Source: Thiorhodococcus drewsii AZ1 (GTDB taxonomy: Bacteria; Pseudomonadota; Gammaproteobacteria; Chromatiales; Chromatiaceae). From it: DNA of 64,000 nucleotides. Numbering within the stretch: position 1 is the stretch's first letter; each line of letters begins with the position of its first letter. Positions 35,320 to 44,240 of this stretch are shown here, in pieces. The stretch lies in the NCBI RefSeq assembly GCF_000224065.1, contig NZ_AFWT01000006.1:123825-187824 (forward strand), in the 5' to 3' direction. Made by a program: the position numbers and the translations under genes. Below the pieces are notes generated by a model that worked only from the letters and a program-made list of their open reading frames with translations, searched no databases and was not told the origin of the DNA.

Positions 35320-36312
35320 CTAGCGTGACTCCGCGCCGAGCAACGACGGACGCGGCGGATGGACGCGCTCGGGCGGCGTTATCCGCACCACCAGATAGAG
35401 TTCGACCGTCTCGCCCGGCTCCAGCCACACCGACGGCCAGGCGGCGACCGCGAGGGTCTCATACCCGCTCAGTGCACGACAGGCGCGCTCCTCGATCTCC
35501 AGAGGCGCGCCGGAGTGGTTGCTGGCCAAAACCGTGACCAACCGTAGGTCCTGACCGTCCAGGACCTGCCCCGGACGCGTCACGATCCCCGCTTGCCCAC
35601 AGTCGACCGATTCGTCCGCACGGGCCGGACGCAGACCAAAGCCCTCCGGAAGCTCCTCATGCGCCAGGGCGCGCAGGGCCTCGGTGAGACGTTCCACGTA
35701 TTCGGGGGCGGGGGCGTTCGTCCTCACCTCTGGCGTTGTCACTGGCGCCGAGATCTGCGCCGAAAGCGGCAACGGATCGGACAGCACCAGGCGCAGTTCG
35801 CGTGGTGGGATACGCCGTGGGGCGAGCGTCAGCGACAGGGCATGATTGGGATCCGAGGCATCGCTGATGAAGAGGGTGATCGGCACCTCGCTGGACGTCG
35901 CCAGATAGACCGCCGAGCCGTCGACGCTGGTGCTCGCCTCGGCGACGGTGCGCACCTGCGGATTCGGAAAGGGGGTGAGAATACGGTTGAGCTGATCGAT
36001 GGCGATCTCGACCAGGACATTCACACCGGGGGTGACGTTCAGGGTCACCGGGCCGACTTCGAGGTGGGTTGGTGGGGTCAGGAGCGAACCCTCTTTGCGC
36101 CCTGCTGCGGGATCCTGATCAGTCGCGTCCGGGCTCGCATCGCTGGACGACGCGGCCTCCTGTCCTCCATCGATCACGGCCTCGGTGGCGTCTGCTAACA
36201 GCGGGTCGGAAACCTCGTCGGCCAGGACCAGGGATCCGCTCCCGGCCAGGATCAAGCCAACCGCACAGGTGAGCGGATGCAGACGACGGCGAAGCAAACA
36301 GTGACCATGCAT
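35320..36312 (-). CDS. traK: TraK, secretin-like core complex protein
   Basis: A 330-residue exported protein. The signal peptide (LTCAVGLILAGSGSLVLADE) is followed by a disordered acidic stretch (about 40-75), then the TraK domain: VGPVTLNVTPGVNVLVEIA, NRILTPFPNPQVRTV, VYLATSSEVPITLFI. The C-terminus (LEPGETVELYLVVRITPP) ends in strands. It is an outer part of the F-type core complex. It is longer than plasmid F TraK (about 240) because of the acidic insert. Confidence 0.88.
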   Translation of the reverse strand: MHGHCLLRRRLHPLTCAVGLILAGSGSLVLADEVSDPLLADATEAVIDGGQEAASSSDASPDATDQDPAAGRKEGSLLTPPTHLEVGPVTLNVTPGVNVLVEIAIDQLNRILTPFPNPQVRTVAEASTSVDGSAVYLATSSEVPITLFISDASDPNHALSLTLAPRRIPPRELRLVLSDPLPLSAQISAPVTTPEVRTNAPAPEYVERLTEALRALAHEELPEGFGLRPARADESVDCGQAGIVTRPGQVLDGQDLRLVTVLASNHSGAPLEIEERACRALSGYETLAVAAWPSVWLEPGETVELYLVVRITPPERVHPPRPSLLGAESR

Positions 36313-36353
36313 CGGGCAATCCTCGGTGAGTCAGGCGGATGAGCGGCCTGGAG

Positions 36354-37034
36354 TCAGGGGGTTTCGGGTGCGGTGGATGACGCCGACGCACTGCTCAGCG
36401 TGGCGTCCGGCACCCAATCGGTGTGGTCTGCGGCGCCCTCCTCCCACACCGCACCCTCGGACGTCTCCGCCGTACGCTCGCGCAGCGTCTGGTAGGCATC
36501 AAGGTGGGTGATGGTCGGGCGGTAGTTGCGGAAGGTGACCCGCACCTCGTAGAGCCTTGGGCGAGTGACCGGCGCTGCCGCCGGGCCGGTGCTGATCTGC
36601 TTACCGCTGATCAGGACCCGATCGCGGACGGCGTCGTAATGGATGCTCTTGGGCTCGAAGCGCACGCTCACCTGGTCGCGGCGCAGGGCCTCGACCTGGG
36701 CGTCGAGGCTGTCGGCGATGGCCCGGCGCAGTGCGGGACTCAAGAGGGGCTCCAGGGTCTGGCGCAGATAGGGCGCATTGCTCGGCGTGACGTTGCCAAG
36801 CAGTTCCGTGACAAACAGCGCCCAGGCCTCTTTCACGTCCTGGCTCGCACTGTCACGGGCGACATTGACCTGGCGCTCCAGAATCGGCGGCACCAGCACC
36901 ACGGTGCGCTCGGCCTGCAGGAGTGCAAACAGGGTGAGCAGGTTGGTCCCCAGCAGGACGATGAGGATGCCGCGATGGAAGTGGTTCTCCGCCACCAGCC
37001 ACTGCCAGGTCTGACGAAAGCGGGCCAAGGTCAT
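36354..37034 (-). CDS. traE: TraE, pilus assembly protein
   Basis: A 226-residue protein with a single N-terminal TM helix (GILIVLLGTNLLTLFALL) and a periplasmic VirB8-like NTF2 domain (NVTPSNAPYLRQTLEPLLSP, VRVTFRNYRPTITHLDAYQT). The ATG at 37034 overlaps the traL stop by 4 bp; the longer open frame is inside traL and was dropped. The C-terminal ~30 residues are low-complexity. Confidence 0.9.
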   Translation of the reverse strand: MTLARFRQTWQWLVAENHFHRGILIVLLGTNLLTLFALLQAERTVVLVPPILERQVNVARDSASQDVKEAWALFVTELLGNVTPSNAPYLRQTLEPLLSPALRRAIADSLDAQVEALRRDQVSVRFEPKSIHYDAVRDRVLISGKQISTGPAAAPVTRPRLYEVRVTFRNYRPTITHLDAYQTLRERTAETSEGAVWEEGAADHTDWVPDATLSSASASSTAPETP

Positions 37035-37312
37035 GGCAGGTAGCAGCGGATGTAGGGATTGGGGGTGGTGCGATGACGCAGCGGCATCAGCCCGCTCCAG
37101 TAGAGGGCGTGCAGCGCGAAACCATCGGCACGGCTCTCGCGGAAGCGGCCATAGCCGCGCGTCACCAGCAGACCGAGCAGGATGAAGAGGGTCGTCTGAT
37201 TGACCAGGATGCCGATCACCAGCATCAGGAAGAAGGGCACCAGATCGTCGATACGCCACAGCAGCAGATTGGGCGGATCGTCGACATGGCGCGGCAGCTC
37301 GACCGTAGCCAT
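37031..37312 (-). CDS. traL: TraL, small pilus assembly membrane protein
   Basis: A 93-residue protein with ELPRHVDDPPNLLLW at its N-terminus, as in TraL/VirB3-like proteins, and a hydrophobic core (LVPFFLMLVIGILVNQTTLF). The ATG at 37312 has AGGAG 5 nt upstream, better than the alternative at 37336. It is the first gene of the L-E-K-B block. The 173-bp gap upstream (37313-37485) probably carries the block's promoter. Confidence 0.9.
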   Translation of the reverse strand: MATVELPRHVDDPPNLLLWRIDDLVPFFLMLVIGILVNQTTLFILLGLLVTRGYGRFRESRADGFALHALYWSGLMPLRHRTTPNPYIRCYLP

Positions 37313-37485
37313 CGGGGCTCCTGACAGACGGATCAACGGAGTGGGATGGCGCTACCTTGCCGGAATCGTCGGGGGCTGTCAGGCGACTACGGTCCGTCCG
37401 ATCAAGGACCGTTTATGATGAGAATCAGCAGCTTTTGAAAGAACCACTCGACACGACAAGACCCTATTGATCGACCATCCAGGCC

Positions 37486-38127
37486 CTATAGCTGCTTGGG
37501 CAGATGCTGGATGCCGGTGGCAATGAGAGCGGCAGCCATCACCACACCGATCGGCAACAAAACGGGATGCAAGGGGACAGGAAGAACAAGCTCTAGGACC
37601 AGCACGAGGATCAGCAGCACCACCCCGGTCGCGCTCGCCCGCCGACCGATGGGGCTCGGGTAGTCGAAGCCGCACTGGCGGATGCGCCATCGCCAGTGCC
37701 CGTCGAACACGGCGGCGGCCAGGAGCATGAGCATGGCTGGCCCCCAGGCGGCGAGCAGGGCCAGGCGCAGGATGAGCAGCTCGCGCATCGCACTGAGCAG
37801 CGCCAGACGGTCGGCGCCCCAGCCAGCGCCCCAGGAAGCAGCGTCCACACCGATCAGCCATCCGAGGTCTATCGAAGCAGATCCTGTCGTCTCGCTGGCG
37901 TAGTCAGTGTCTGACTCAGCCGACCAGCGCTCCGCCTGCTGGAGCACCGCCGGGCCGGTCACCGCCCCGAGACCGCTCAGGCACCAGTGACGCTCGACGG
38001 CCATGACCCGCTCCGGCCAGGAGGGCGGGAGCCAGACGAGTCCGAGCGCTCCCAGCACCAGGAGCAGCAGCACCCATCGCAAGAGGGCGAGCATCGGTGC
38101 GGCGTCCTGGTCGGACGGTTCGGACAT
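37486..38127 (-). CDS. DUF4400-type ICE membrane protein
   Basis: A 213-residue membrane protein located between the coupling protein and the traL block, the place of the DUF4400 gene of SXT/R391-like elements. Hydrophobic segments lie near 14-32 (LLRWVLLLLVLGALGLVWL), 120-150 (LLILRLALLAAWGPAMLMLL) and 170-200. The FDGHWRWRIRQCGFDYPSP segment between them matches the family. Function is not established. It begins 1 nt before the traD stop region. Confidence 0.78.
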   Translation of the reverse strand: MSEPSDQDAAPMLALLRWVLLLLVLGALGLVWLPPSWPERVMAVERHWCLSGLGAVTGPAVLQQAERWSAESDTDYASETTGSASIDLGWLIGVDAASWGAGWGADRLALLSAMRELLILRLALLAAWGPAMLMLLAAAVFDGHWRWRIRQCGFDYPSPIGRRASATGVVLLILVLVLELVLPVPLHPVLLPIGVVMAAALIATGIQHLPKQL

Positions 38128-38128
38128 C

Positions 38129-39961
38129 TCAGGAGCGGCCCGGGGTGGCGCCTGCTGGCCCCTGGGCGTTCGGTGCCCCCAGAATCGGCAGCCGCCCCTT
38201 GACGATCCGCCCACCGGCCAGACGGGCGATGTAGTGCAGGTTCGGCAGCATCCCCAGCAGCGCCGGCTGGAACAGCTCACCCTCCTCTTCCATCAGGCGC
38301 TCGCCGACGTTGCCGGCGTGCTCCAGCGGGTTACGCTGGGTCGAGGTCGCCTGGGTGCGCATCAGGGTCTTGAGCCGGGTCTTGGGCAGGCTCGCGGTGA
38401 CGTATTCCTGGGTCTCGGCGTCGAGCACGCGCAGCGCGATCAGGGTGTTGAGGTTGCCGAGCAGTTGGCGGGCCTTGGCCTCGCTGCCGGTGCGGGCCGA
38501 AAAGTCGGCGAAGGTCTGGGTGGCGATGGTGAGACGCAGGCCCGCGCCCCGGCCTTTGTTCAGGAGCTGGATCAGTGGGTCGTTGACGATCTCAGCGGCC
38601 TCGTCGATGAAGACGTTCACCGGTGGCGGTTTGGGGGTGTAGTTGTAGCGATCCCCGGCCACGGCCGCGAGGTCGGCGATGAGGATGGAGCCGATGGCCG
38701 AACCGACGAGGGTGTCGGAGAGTGAATCCAGCCCGATGTAGGCGACCTGGCCGCGTTCCAGGATCCGCGCCATGGCAGTGATCGGACGGGGATCGCTCGG
38801 GTCGTCACTGTCGGGCGAGAGCAAGGGACCCAAGGCACCGGCGGTCAGCATGTTGAGCAGCGGAAAGAGGCTCGCGACCATCTTGGAGAAGTGCACCTTG
38901 TCATGCTCGAACAGCGAGACCAAACCGTCGATGACGGTCGAGGGTTTGGTCGGCCGGAGCTGCTCCTGATAGAGCCGCACCAGGGCGCGCGCCCGGGCAT
39001 TGGTGTCGCTGGCCTTGGTCAGCGAGCGGCTGCTCGCCGGATCCCAGCCCGGGACCTGGGTCTTCAGATATTCACGCAAGACACGCTCGACCAGGGCATC
39101 CACCCCGCCCTCCAGATAGCGACGCAGCATCACGAGACTCGGTCGCTCCCCGGCAGCGAGCACCCCGCCGATCACGTGCGAGAGGGCCATCTGGGAGAAG
39201 TTCTTGAAGGGATCGTTGCCGGTCTCGCTGGGAAGGATGGCGGCGATGCGGCTCGCGAGTTCGGTCGCACGGTTGAAGGAGTAGAGCGGATCGATGCGAT
39301 GGCTGCGATCGGGAAAGGCGGGGTGAAAGCTAACAAAGCGTCCCGGCTGCTCGCTACAGGCGCGCCGTGCCGAGGACTGGAGTTCTTGATCGCCCTTGGG
39401 ATCGAGGATCACAACCGCCTCGCCCCGGCGCACGGCCTGGGTGACGAGCAAATCGAGCAGGCGGGTCTTGCCCGCGCCCGTGGTGCCGACGATAAGCATG
39501 TGGCCCGCGCTGTGGGCGATCGGCAACCAGACCGGGGTCTCCCGATCGGCCAGACCGTGGAGCCAGTGGGCGCCGAGGGTCTCCGCATCGCCCGGCACCA
39601 GTCGATGGGGACCGGCACGGATCAGATCGAGCGCGAGCTGGGCGTGCTCACTGTTCCAGTCGAAACCCCAGCCGAGCCAGAGGTCGCCGGGGCGTGCGCG
39701 CCGCTGCCGGGTCAGCTCGGCGGGGGTGAGAAAGCGTTGCGGCAGCCCCGCCAGCTTGGCCCGGCGATGGCTGTGACGCAGACGCAGTGCTGCGGGCAAC
39801 CAGCGCAGGCTCATGACCACGGCCAGTAGCGTGAGGGCCTGAAAGGGTGACTGATGCAGCGGCCAGCGGCTCTGGAGCACAGCAGCGACGAACGCAACCA
39901 CCAGCCAGGTCAGCAACGCCGCACCCTCGAAGTTGGGTCGCCAGGGTGGGCTATAGGCCAA
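38129..39961 (-). CDS. traD: TraD, type IV coupling protein
   Basis: A 610-residue coupling ATPase that links the relaxosome to the secretion channel. Two TM segments near the N-terminus are followed by Walker A HMLIVGTTGAGKTRLLDLL (near 160), Walker B VNVFIDEAAEIV (near 450), and LTIATQTFADFSAR. I place the start at a TTG (39961) overlapping the traI stop, because the protein then opens LAYSPPWRPNFEGAALLTW, as this family does; the longer frame is inside traI. That start is inferred, not proven. Confidence 0.92.
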   Translation of the reverse strand: MAYSPPWRPNFEGAALLTWLVVAFVAAVLQSRWPLHQSPFQALTLLAVVMSLRWLPAALRLRHSHRRAKLAGLPQRFLTPAELTRQRRARPGDLWLGWGFDWNSEHAQLALDLIRAGPHRLVPGDAETLGAHWLHGLADRETPVWLPIAHSAGHMLIVGTTGAGKTRLLDLLVTQAVRRGEAVVILDPKGDQELQSSARRACSEQPGRFVSFHPAFPDRSHRIDPLYSFNRATELASRIAAILPSETGNDPFKNFSQMALSHVIGGVLAAGERPSLVMLRRYLEGGVDALVERVLREYLKTQVPGWDPASSRSLTKASDTNARARALVRLYQEQLRPTKPSTVIDGLVSLFEHDKVHFSKMVASLFPLLNMLTAGALGPLLSPDSDDPSDPRPITAMARILERGQVAYIGLDSLSDTLVGSAIGSILIADLAAVAGDRYNYTPKPPPVNVFIDEAAEIVNDPLIQLLNKGRGAGLRLTIATQTFADFSARTGSEAKARQLLGNLNTLIALRVLDAETQEYVTASLPKTRLKTLMRTQATSTQRNPLEHAGNVGERLMEEEGELFQPALLGMLPNLHYIARLAGGRIVKGRLPILGAPNAQGPAGATPGRS

Positions 39962-42119
39962 GGATGAAACGTCCCTGCTCGACCTGTCCCCGAGGCCGTT
40001 TACGCAACGCCCGGAGCAACGTCGCCTCGGCGATGCCGGCGGCCTTGGCGCCGTCCAGAACCGGACCGTGCAGCGCCACCGACAGGGCGTTCTCGTGCAC
40101 CTGGATCGCTCCGAGGCTGGGATCACGGGCCAGAAGGCGCTGCTCCAGGGTAAGGGCGTAGTCGGCCGCGCCGCTCCGGCTCGACGGTGGCTTACTGGGA
40201 CGCGAGCGCGGCTTTACCGTCGCGACCCCCGTCGACTTGGCCGCTGGTGGTCTTGCCTGGCGGTCAGGCATTGGGCGACTGGATGCCATGGAGACGCACA
40301 TCATTGGGCCACCCAAGGCCAGCAGCCGTTCAGAGATGGCCGGGGTGAGCAGGACACCGCTGACGCCATCCAAGGCGCGCACGCGCACCAGCGGCCGACG
40401 CGGATCGCGGGCGATCCAGTCGCGCGCCCAGAGATCGTCCAGGATCCGCTCCGGATCCGGATCGTCCTCGCTCCCGAGGAAGGCCTGCGGATAGGGCAGA
40501 AAACACTGTCCGTCGATCCAGAGGGGCTGTACCTCGGGTGGTTGGCGCCCCTCCTCCACCTGGCGCATGAGCGCGATCAGAGCGGAACCAGCGGGCGGAT
40601 GCGATTCGAGCCAGGCGCGCGCCGCCTCGGCAGCGGGTCGCGACGATCCCCCCGGCGCCGCCGCCGGCACTGCCTCGATGTCTGCGCTCGACGTCGCCTT
40701 CAGCGGCTGGGGCGCCTTGAGCATCGCCTCCGTATCGTCCGCCTCTACTGGCGACGCAACCGCCCTCGCCTCCGCCTCCTCGGTCACCAGCTCGGTCGGT
40801 ACGGAGCGCGCTGCCGGTGCTGAAGCGGTGGACTCCTCGATCAACGCTGTTGCGCGTGGAAGCACGCCCGAGAACAGCAGCTCGGGCTCGGCCAGGCGCA
40901 GGAAGCTAAGCCACTGAGGCTGATCACGCGTCAGAACCTGCGGGGCGAGCCGCCAAGTTCGCGCTGGACGCTCGCTCCCCTCCAGCGGACAGGGGATGGC
41001 GAGCTGCCGCTCCAGCAGCAGATCGGCCAGGGTGTCGGGATCGCGTGGGATGCCGGGCACCCGGGCCTCGGCCAAGCGTTGCACCAGGTCCTGGGCACTC
41101 TCGGGCCAGACCAGGTGGACACCGTCAGGAAAGATCCAAACCCGCGCGCCGGGACTGTTCACTGCCCAGGTTCCATCGCGCAGCAGAGCGCGCATGGTGT
41201 CGATCAGATAGCGCTCGATCGGCACCCCGAGCGAGAGCGCTTCGGGGTCGAGCCGGTTCTCGCGCAGGTCCTGCTCGACGCTGATCCGATCGGCCTCGCG
41301 CATCAACTGGGCGAGCAGCGCCTGGTCGTCACGCCCCGCGAGCACGCTGCCCAGGCTGTACCAGACCAGGGGATCGGGATCCATTAACCAGCGACGCAGC
41401 TCGCGGGTGATGAGTTGCGGAAACACCGAGGTGGTGAAGACCTCGTGCCCCTGATGCAGCCGCTGGCCGTTCCAGCGCAGGAAGTAGCGGTCGATGCCGT
41501 GCTGGGTCGCCCAGTCGAGGATGGCCTCGTCGACCGGCTGCCAGCGGGTCGTGCCCTCACGGTCGAGCACCAAGAGATCGGCGACCGGCTTGCCAACGTC
41601 GTGCAGCAGTCCAACGACGGCGGCGGCGAGCTGCCAGCGCGGCTCGAGCCGTCGCCGCTCCTGCGGCAGGCGGTCGACGGCGAAGAGGCGCCCCCGACTC
41701 GCTCTGGCACACTGGAAGGCGACTTCGAGACCATGACGGAAGAGTCCGCCCGCGCCGCGATGGTGATGGGTTTCCGAAGCCGGGAGCAGATGGGCGAAGG
41801 CAGCATAGCGCTCGATGAGCGGCAGTACCAACGTCTGGTAGTCGCTATCGGTCATCGCCAACGCCTCCTGGAGACTGGCGATCAGCTCGGACTGGGTGGC
41901 GAGGATCTGGGCGGTGCTGGCCACCGGCAGGCCCTGGAGAAAGGGCGGATAGCGTGGGATATCGGACTCGGGGACCGGCGCTGTCGCGGGTGAAGTCGCC
42001 TCCGGATCGATAGCAGATCCGCCGACACGAAAGGCGCTCCAGGCTGCACGGCAGCGGGTCAGCAAGGTCGGCATTGCGGTAGGGAGAAGCGGTTGATCAG
42101 TCACCGGAGATGGCTGCAT
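39951..42119 (-). CDS. traI: TraI, MOBH-type relaxase
   Basis: A 722-residue relaxase of the HD-fold MOBH class (TraI_2 domain), which nicks oriT and leads the strand into the recipient. HHHRGAGGLFRHG (H118-H129) and LLHDVGKP (H173, D174) are the metal-binding HD motifs. The C-terminal region (QRLLARDPSLGAIQVHENAL) is the TraI_2 C-terminal domain. A low-complexity linker separates the two. Start taken at the ATG 42119. oriT was not located. Confidence 0.9.
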   Translation of the reverse strand: MQPSPVTDQPLLPTAMPTLLTRCRAAWSAFRVGGSAIDPEATSPATAPVPESDIPRYPPFLQGLPVASTAQILATQSELIASLQEALAMTDSDYQTLVLPLIERYAAFAHLLPASETHHHRGAGGLFRHGLEVAFQCARASRGRLFAVDRLPQERRRLEPRWQLAAAVVGLLHDVGKPVADLLVLDREGTTRWQPVDEAILDWATQHGIDRYFLRWNGQRLHQGHEVFTTSVFPQLITRELRRWLMDPDPLVWYSLGSVLAGRDDQALLAQLMREADRISVEQDLRENRLDPEALSLGVPIERYLIDTMRALLRDGTWAVNSPGARVWIFPDGVHLVWPESAQDLVQRLAEARVPGIPRDPDTLADLLLERQLAIPCPLEGSERPARTWRLAPQVLTRDQPQWLSFLRLAEPELLFSGVLPRATALIEESTASAPAARSVPTELVTEEAEARAVASPVEADDTEAMLKAPQPLKATSSADIEAVPAAAPGGSSRPAAEAARAWLESHPPAGSALIALMRQVEEGRQPPEVQPLWIDGQCFLPYPQAFLGSEDDPDPERILDDLWARDWIARDPRRPLVRVRALDGVSGVLLTPAISERLLALGGPMMCVSMASSRPMPDRQARPPAAKSTGVATVKPRSRPSKPPSSRSGAADYALTLEQRLLARDPSLGAIQVHENALSVALHGPVLDGAKAAGIAEATLLRALRKRPRGQVEQGRFILGL

Positions 42120-42245
42120 CACAGCAGATGTGCACACGCCAGGACAGTCGAAACGGTCCTTTGCCGGGGAGACCGTTTTCGACTGTTGCGGGTGAGGTCG
42201 GGGGACTAGGATCGCAGACAGTGTCATCCGCAGAGTCCCTGCCCC

Positions 42246-42542
42246 ATGCGTCTGCATCCCTTGCTCAGCGTCGCCGCGCTCGCCAGCCTGGTCGGCTGTG
42301 CCGCACCGCCGATCCAGCCACCACCGACCCCGCATCTGATCCGCATGCCGTTGCCGCAGTATGCCACGCATGCACCCGAGCCGAGGCTCGCCGGGGCCGC
42401 GTGGCGCGCCGGGCGTCGGACACATGCACTAGCGCTCGACGGGCAGGTCTGCGGTCTGACACACGGCGGTGAGGTGCACTGCCAACGTCCGATGGCTAAG
42501 TCAACGCCACCATCCCGGCCGCTGCCCACGCCCACGGGCTGA
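42246..42542 (+). CDS. Small predicted lipoprotein
   Basis: A 98-residue protein divergent from traI. The N-terminus RLHPLLSVAALASLVGC has a lipobox ending at C18; the mature part is Pro- and Arg-rich with two later cysteines (VCGLTHGGEVHC). No family recognised. The 126-bp gap to traI should hold promoters for both. It may be an entry-exclusion or envelope accessory factor, but nothing in the sequence proves this. Confidence 0.6.
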   Translation: MRLHPLLSVAALASLVGCAAPPIQPPPTPHLIRMPLPQYATHAPEPRLAGAAWRAGRRTHALALDGQVCGLTHGGEVHCQRPMAKSTPPSRPLPTPTG

Positions 42543-42707
42543 TCTCCACGACGCGTGCTCCAGTTCCTGTTCGGCCGTCCTTGCCCTGCCGCCCTGGCAG
42601 GGATTTTTTGCGCCGCACACACGTCCTCCTCAACCTGAAACGGTCCAGCCTGCAATCAACCGTTCCTGTGCCATCATTGGACCATCGTTTCCTGGTGGGC
42701 GGACGCC

Positions 42708-43037
42708 ATGCAACGCTGGATCCATGCGGAAAAGGATCGCTATTACCTGGTCGATCTGGTTCAGGACCTGCTCGGTGACTGGACGCTGGTGCTTTGCTGG
42801 GGCGCACTCGGCTCACGGCGCGGACGCCTGCGGGTGGTCGGCGTGGCGTCCGAGGCGGAGGGCTTGGCGCAGGTCGAGGACATCGCCCGGCGGCGGCAAA
42901 AGCGCGGCTATCGACGGCAGGTGGAATCCACGCGCGGCGATCACGGCTCCTCTAAAGCGGTCGATGCCGACCGCCCCTTGAACACTCAGGGGCACACTGA
43001 TACCGATGTTCTGAAACAGGCCGGGCCTGGAGCGTGA
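42708..43037 (+). CDS. WGR-domain protein
   Basis: A 109-residue protein, nearly all one WGR domain: RWIHAEKDRYYLVDLVQDL, then LGDWTLVLCWGALGSRRGR and RRRQKRGYRR, with the W-G-x-L-G core at WGALG. WGR domains are proposed to bind nucleic acid and occur in PARPs and in mobile elements. The C-terminal 40 residues are polar and disordered. Role in the ICE is unknown. Confidence 0.75.
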   Translation: MQRWIHAEKDRYYLVDLVQDLLGDWTLVLCWGALGSRRGRLRVVGVASEAEGLAQVEDIARRRQKRGYRRQVESTRGDHGSSKAVDADRPLNTQGHTDTDVLKQAGPGA

Positions 43038-43148
43038 CGCAAACGCTGGTTTGGATGCTCTGCCCAGAGCTGCTCGCGGAGGTCTACCGCTGAGATTGAC
43101 CGACGCCAAGCATTCGATGATGTCGACCGAAGACGAGGTGAACGCCTG

Positions 43149-43850
43149 ATGCCCATCGCCCGATTGATCCTCAGCCCAGCGCTGACGGTCGCTCTGCTGC
43201 TCGTCCTTCCGCTCTTGTTGGCCGCCGAGACCCCGGCGGTCGGACCGGAGATCAACGCTGACTACCATGGCGCCGACCCCCAGCGCTGGGAATCCATCTT
43301 CGAGCGCAGCGGTCGAGAGGTCTTCGACCGGCGCGGCGAGATCCTGCAGGCGCTTCAGATTCATCCCGGAACGCGAATCGCCGATGTCGGCGCCGGGACT
43401 GGACTCTTCACACTGCGCTTTGCCGAGGCGGTGGGCCCGAGCGGAAGAGTCTATGCGGTGGACGTCTCGGAATCCTTCGTCGACTCGATTCGGCGTCGTG
43501 CACGCGCCGAAGGACTCGAGAATGTGGTGCCGGTGGTCAACCAGCAGACAACCGTCGCGTTAGATCCCGCCAGTGTCGATCTGGTCTTCCTGTGCGACAC
43601 CTACCATCACTTCGAGTATCCAGACGCAATGCTCGCCTCAATCCGCGAAGCACTGGCACCCGGAGGCGTGCTCGCGATCATCGACTACCGACGGGAACCG
43701 GACATCAGCGCGCCTTGGATCCTCGAACATGTCCGGGCTGATCGCCGCACCGTCATCAACGAGGTCACGCAGGCCGGGTTCGACCTCATTGATGAGCCGT
43801 TCGAGCTGCGCGAGAACTTCTTCATCCGGTTCCGCAAACGTCATCCCTGA
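43149..43850 (+). CDS. Class I SAM-dependent methyltransferase with predicted signal peptide
   Basis: A 233-residue protein. The first ~27 residues (LILSPALTVALLLVLPLLLA) look like a signal peptide or anchor. They are followed by a class I methyltransferase fold with motif I RIADVGAGTGLFTLRFA near residue 80, the acidic motif VYAVDVS, and VDLVFLCDTYHHFEY as motif IV. The ATG at 43149 has GAGGTG upstream. A SAM enzyme with an export signal is unusual because SAM is cytosolic; the segment may instead be a membrane anchor. Substrate unknown. Confidence 0.78.
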   Translation: MPIARLILSPALTVALLLVLPLLLAAETPAVGPEINADYHGADPQRWESIFERSGREVFDRRGEILQALQIHPGTRIADVGAGTGLFTLRFAEAVGPSGRVYAVDVSESFVDSIRRRARAEGLENVVPVVNQQTTVALDPASVDLVFLCDTYHHFEYPDAMLASIREALAPGGVLAIIDYRREPDISAPWILEHVRADRRTVINEVTQAGFDLIDEPFELRENFFIRFRKRHP

Positions 43851-43977
43851 TCAGAGACATCGCCAGTGCGCCCCGCCAGCCACACGGGACGAGCCTTGCA
43901 CCTTTCCACCGACCCTCGGCGATGAGCCCGCAGCCCCAGAAAAGCGGACAGGGGGTTGGCTCGTGCTGTGTCCGTGT

Positions 43978-44011
43978 CGTCCCATTATGTAGAGCGCTAC
44001 ATAATGGGACG
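43978..44011. repeat. Perfect 15-bp inverted repeat with 4-nt centre
   Basis: Arms CGTCCCATTATGTAG (43978-43992) and CTACATAATGGGACG (43997-44011) pair perfectly around AGCG. It lies next to the point where the MOSC reading frame loses similarity. It could be an operator, a transposon end or a recombination structure. Confidence 0.85.
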
Positions 44012-44029
44012 CAAGCGTCACCGAGCCTC

Positions 44030-44240
44030 GCCGGCCTGCCTCCCCGATCTGGAAGCGCCGGCCCTTGAGTGCGAGCAGATTGATCCCGGACACCACTAAA
44101 TTGCGGCGCAAAATCTCGGGCGCAGGTGCGACACAACCCAGCAGGGCGCCGATCACCGCCAGATGCTCGGCCTGGATCATGGTGACCTGACGCGTGCCAC
44201 GCCGGCGCGCGCGATCATGATCGCCCTCTAGCCCCTGACC
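44030..44240 (-). pseudogene. MOSC-domain gene remnant
   Basis: The minus frame reads [20 protein letters not shown] then [13 protein letters not shown] and [20 protein letters not shown], the core of a MOSC (molybdenum cofactor sulfurase C-terminal) domain. The frame lacks a proper start, and the similarity ends abruptly near 44030, close to the 15-bp inverted repeat. The rest of the domain, including its usual Cys region, is missing. Confidence 0.7.
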
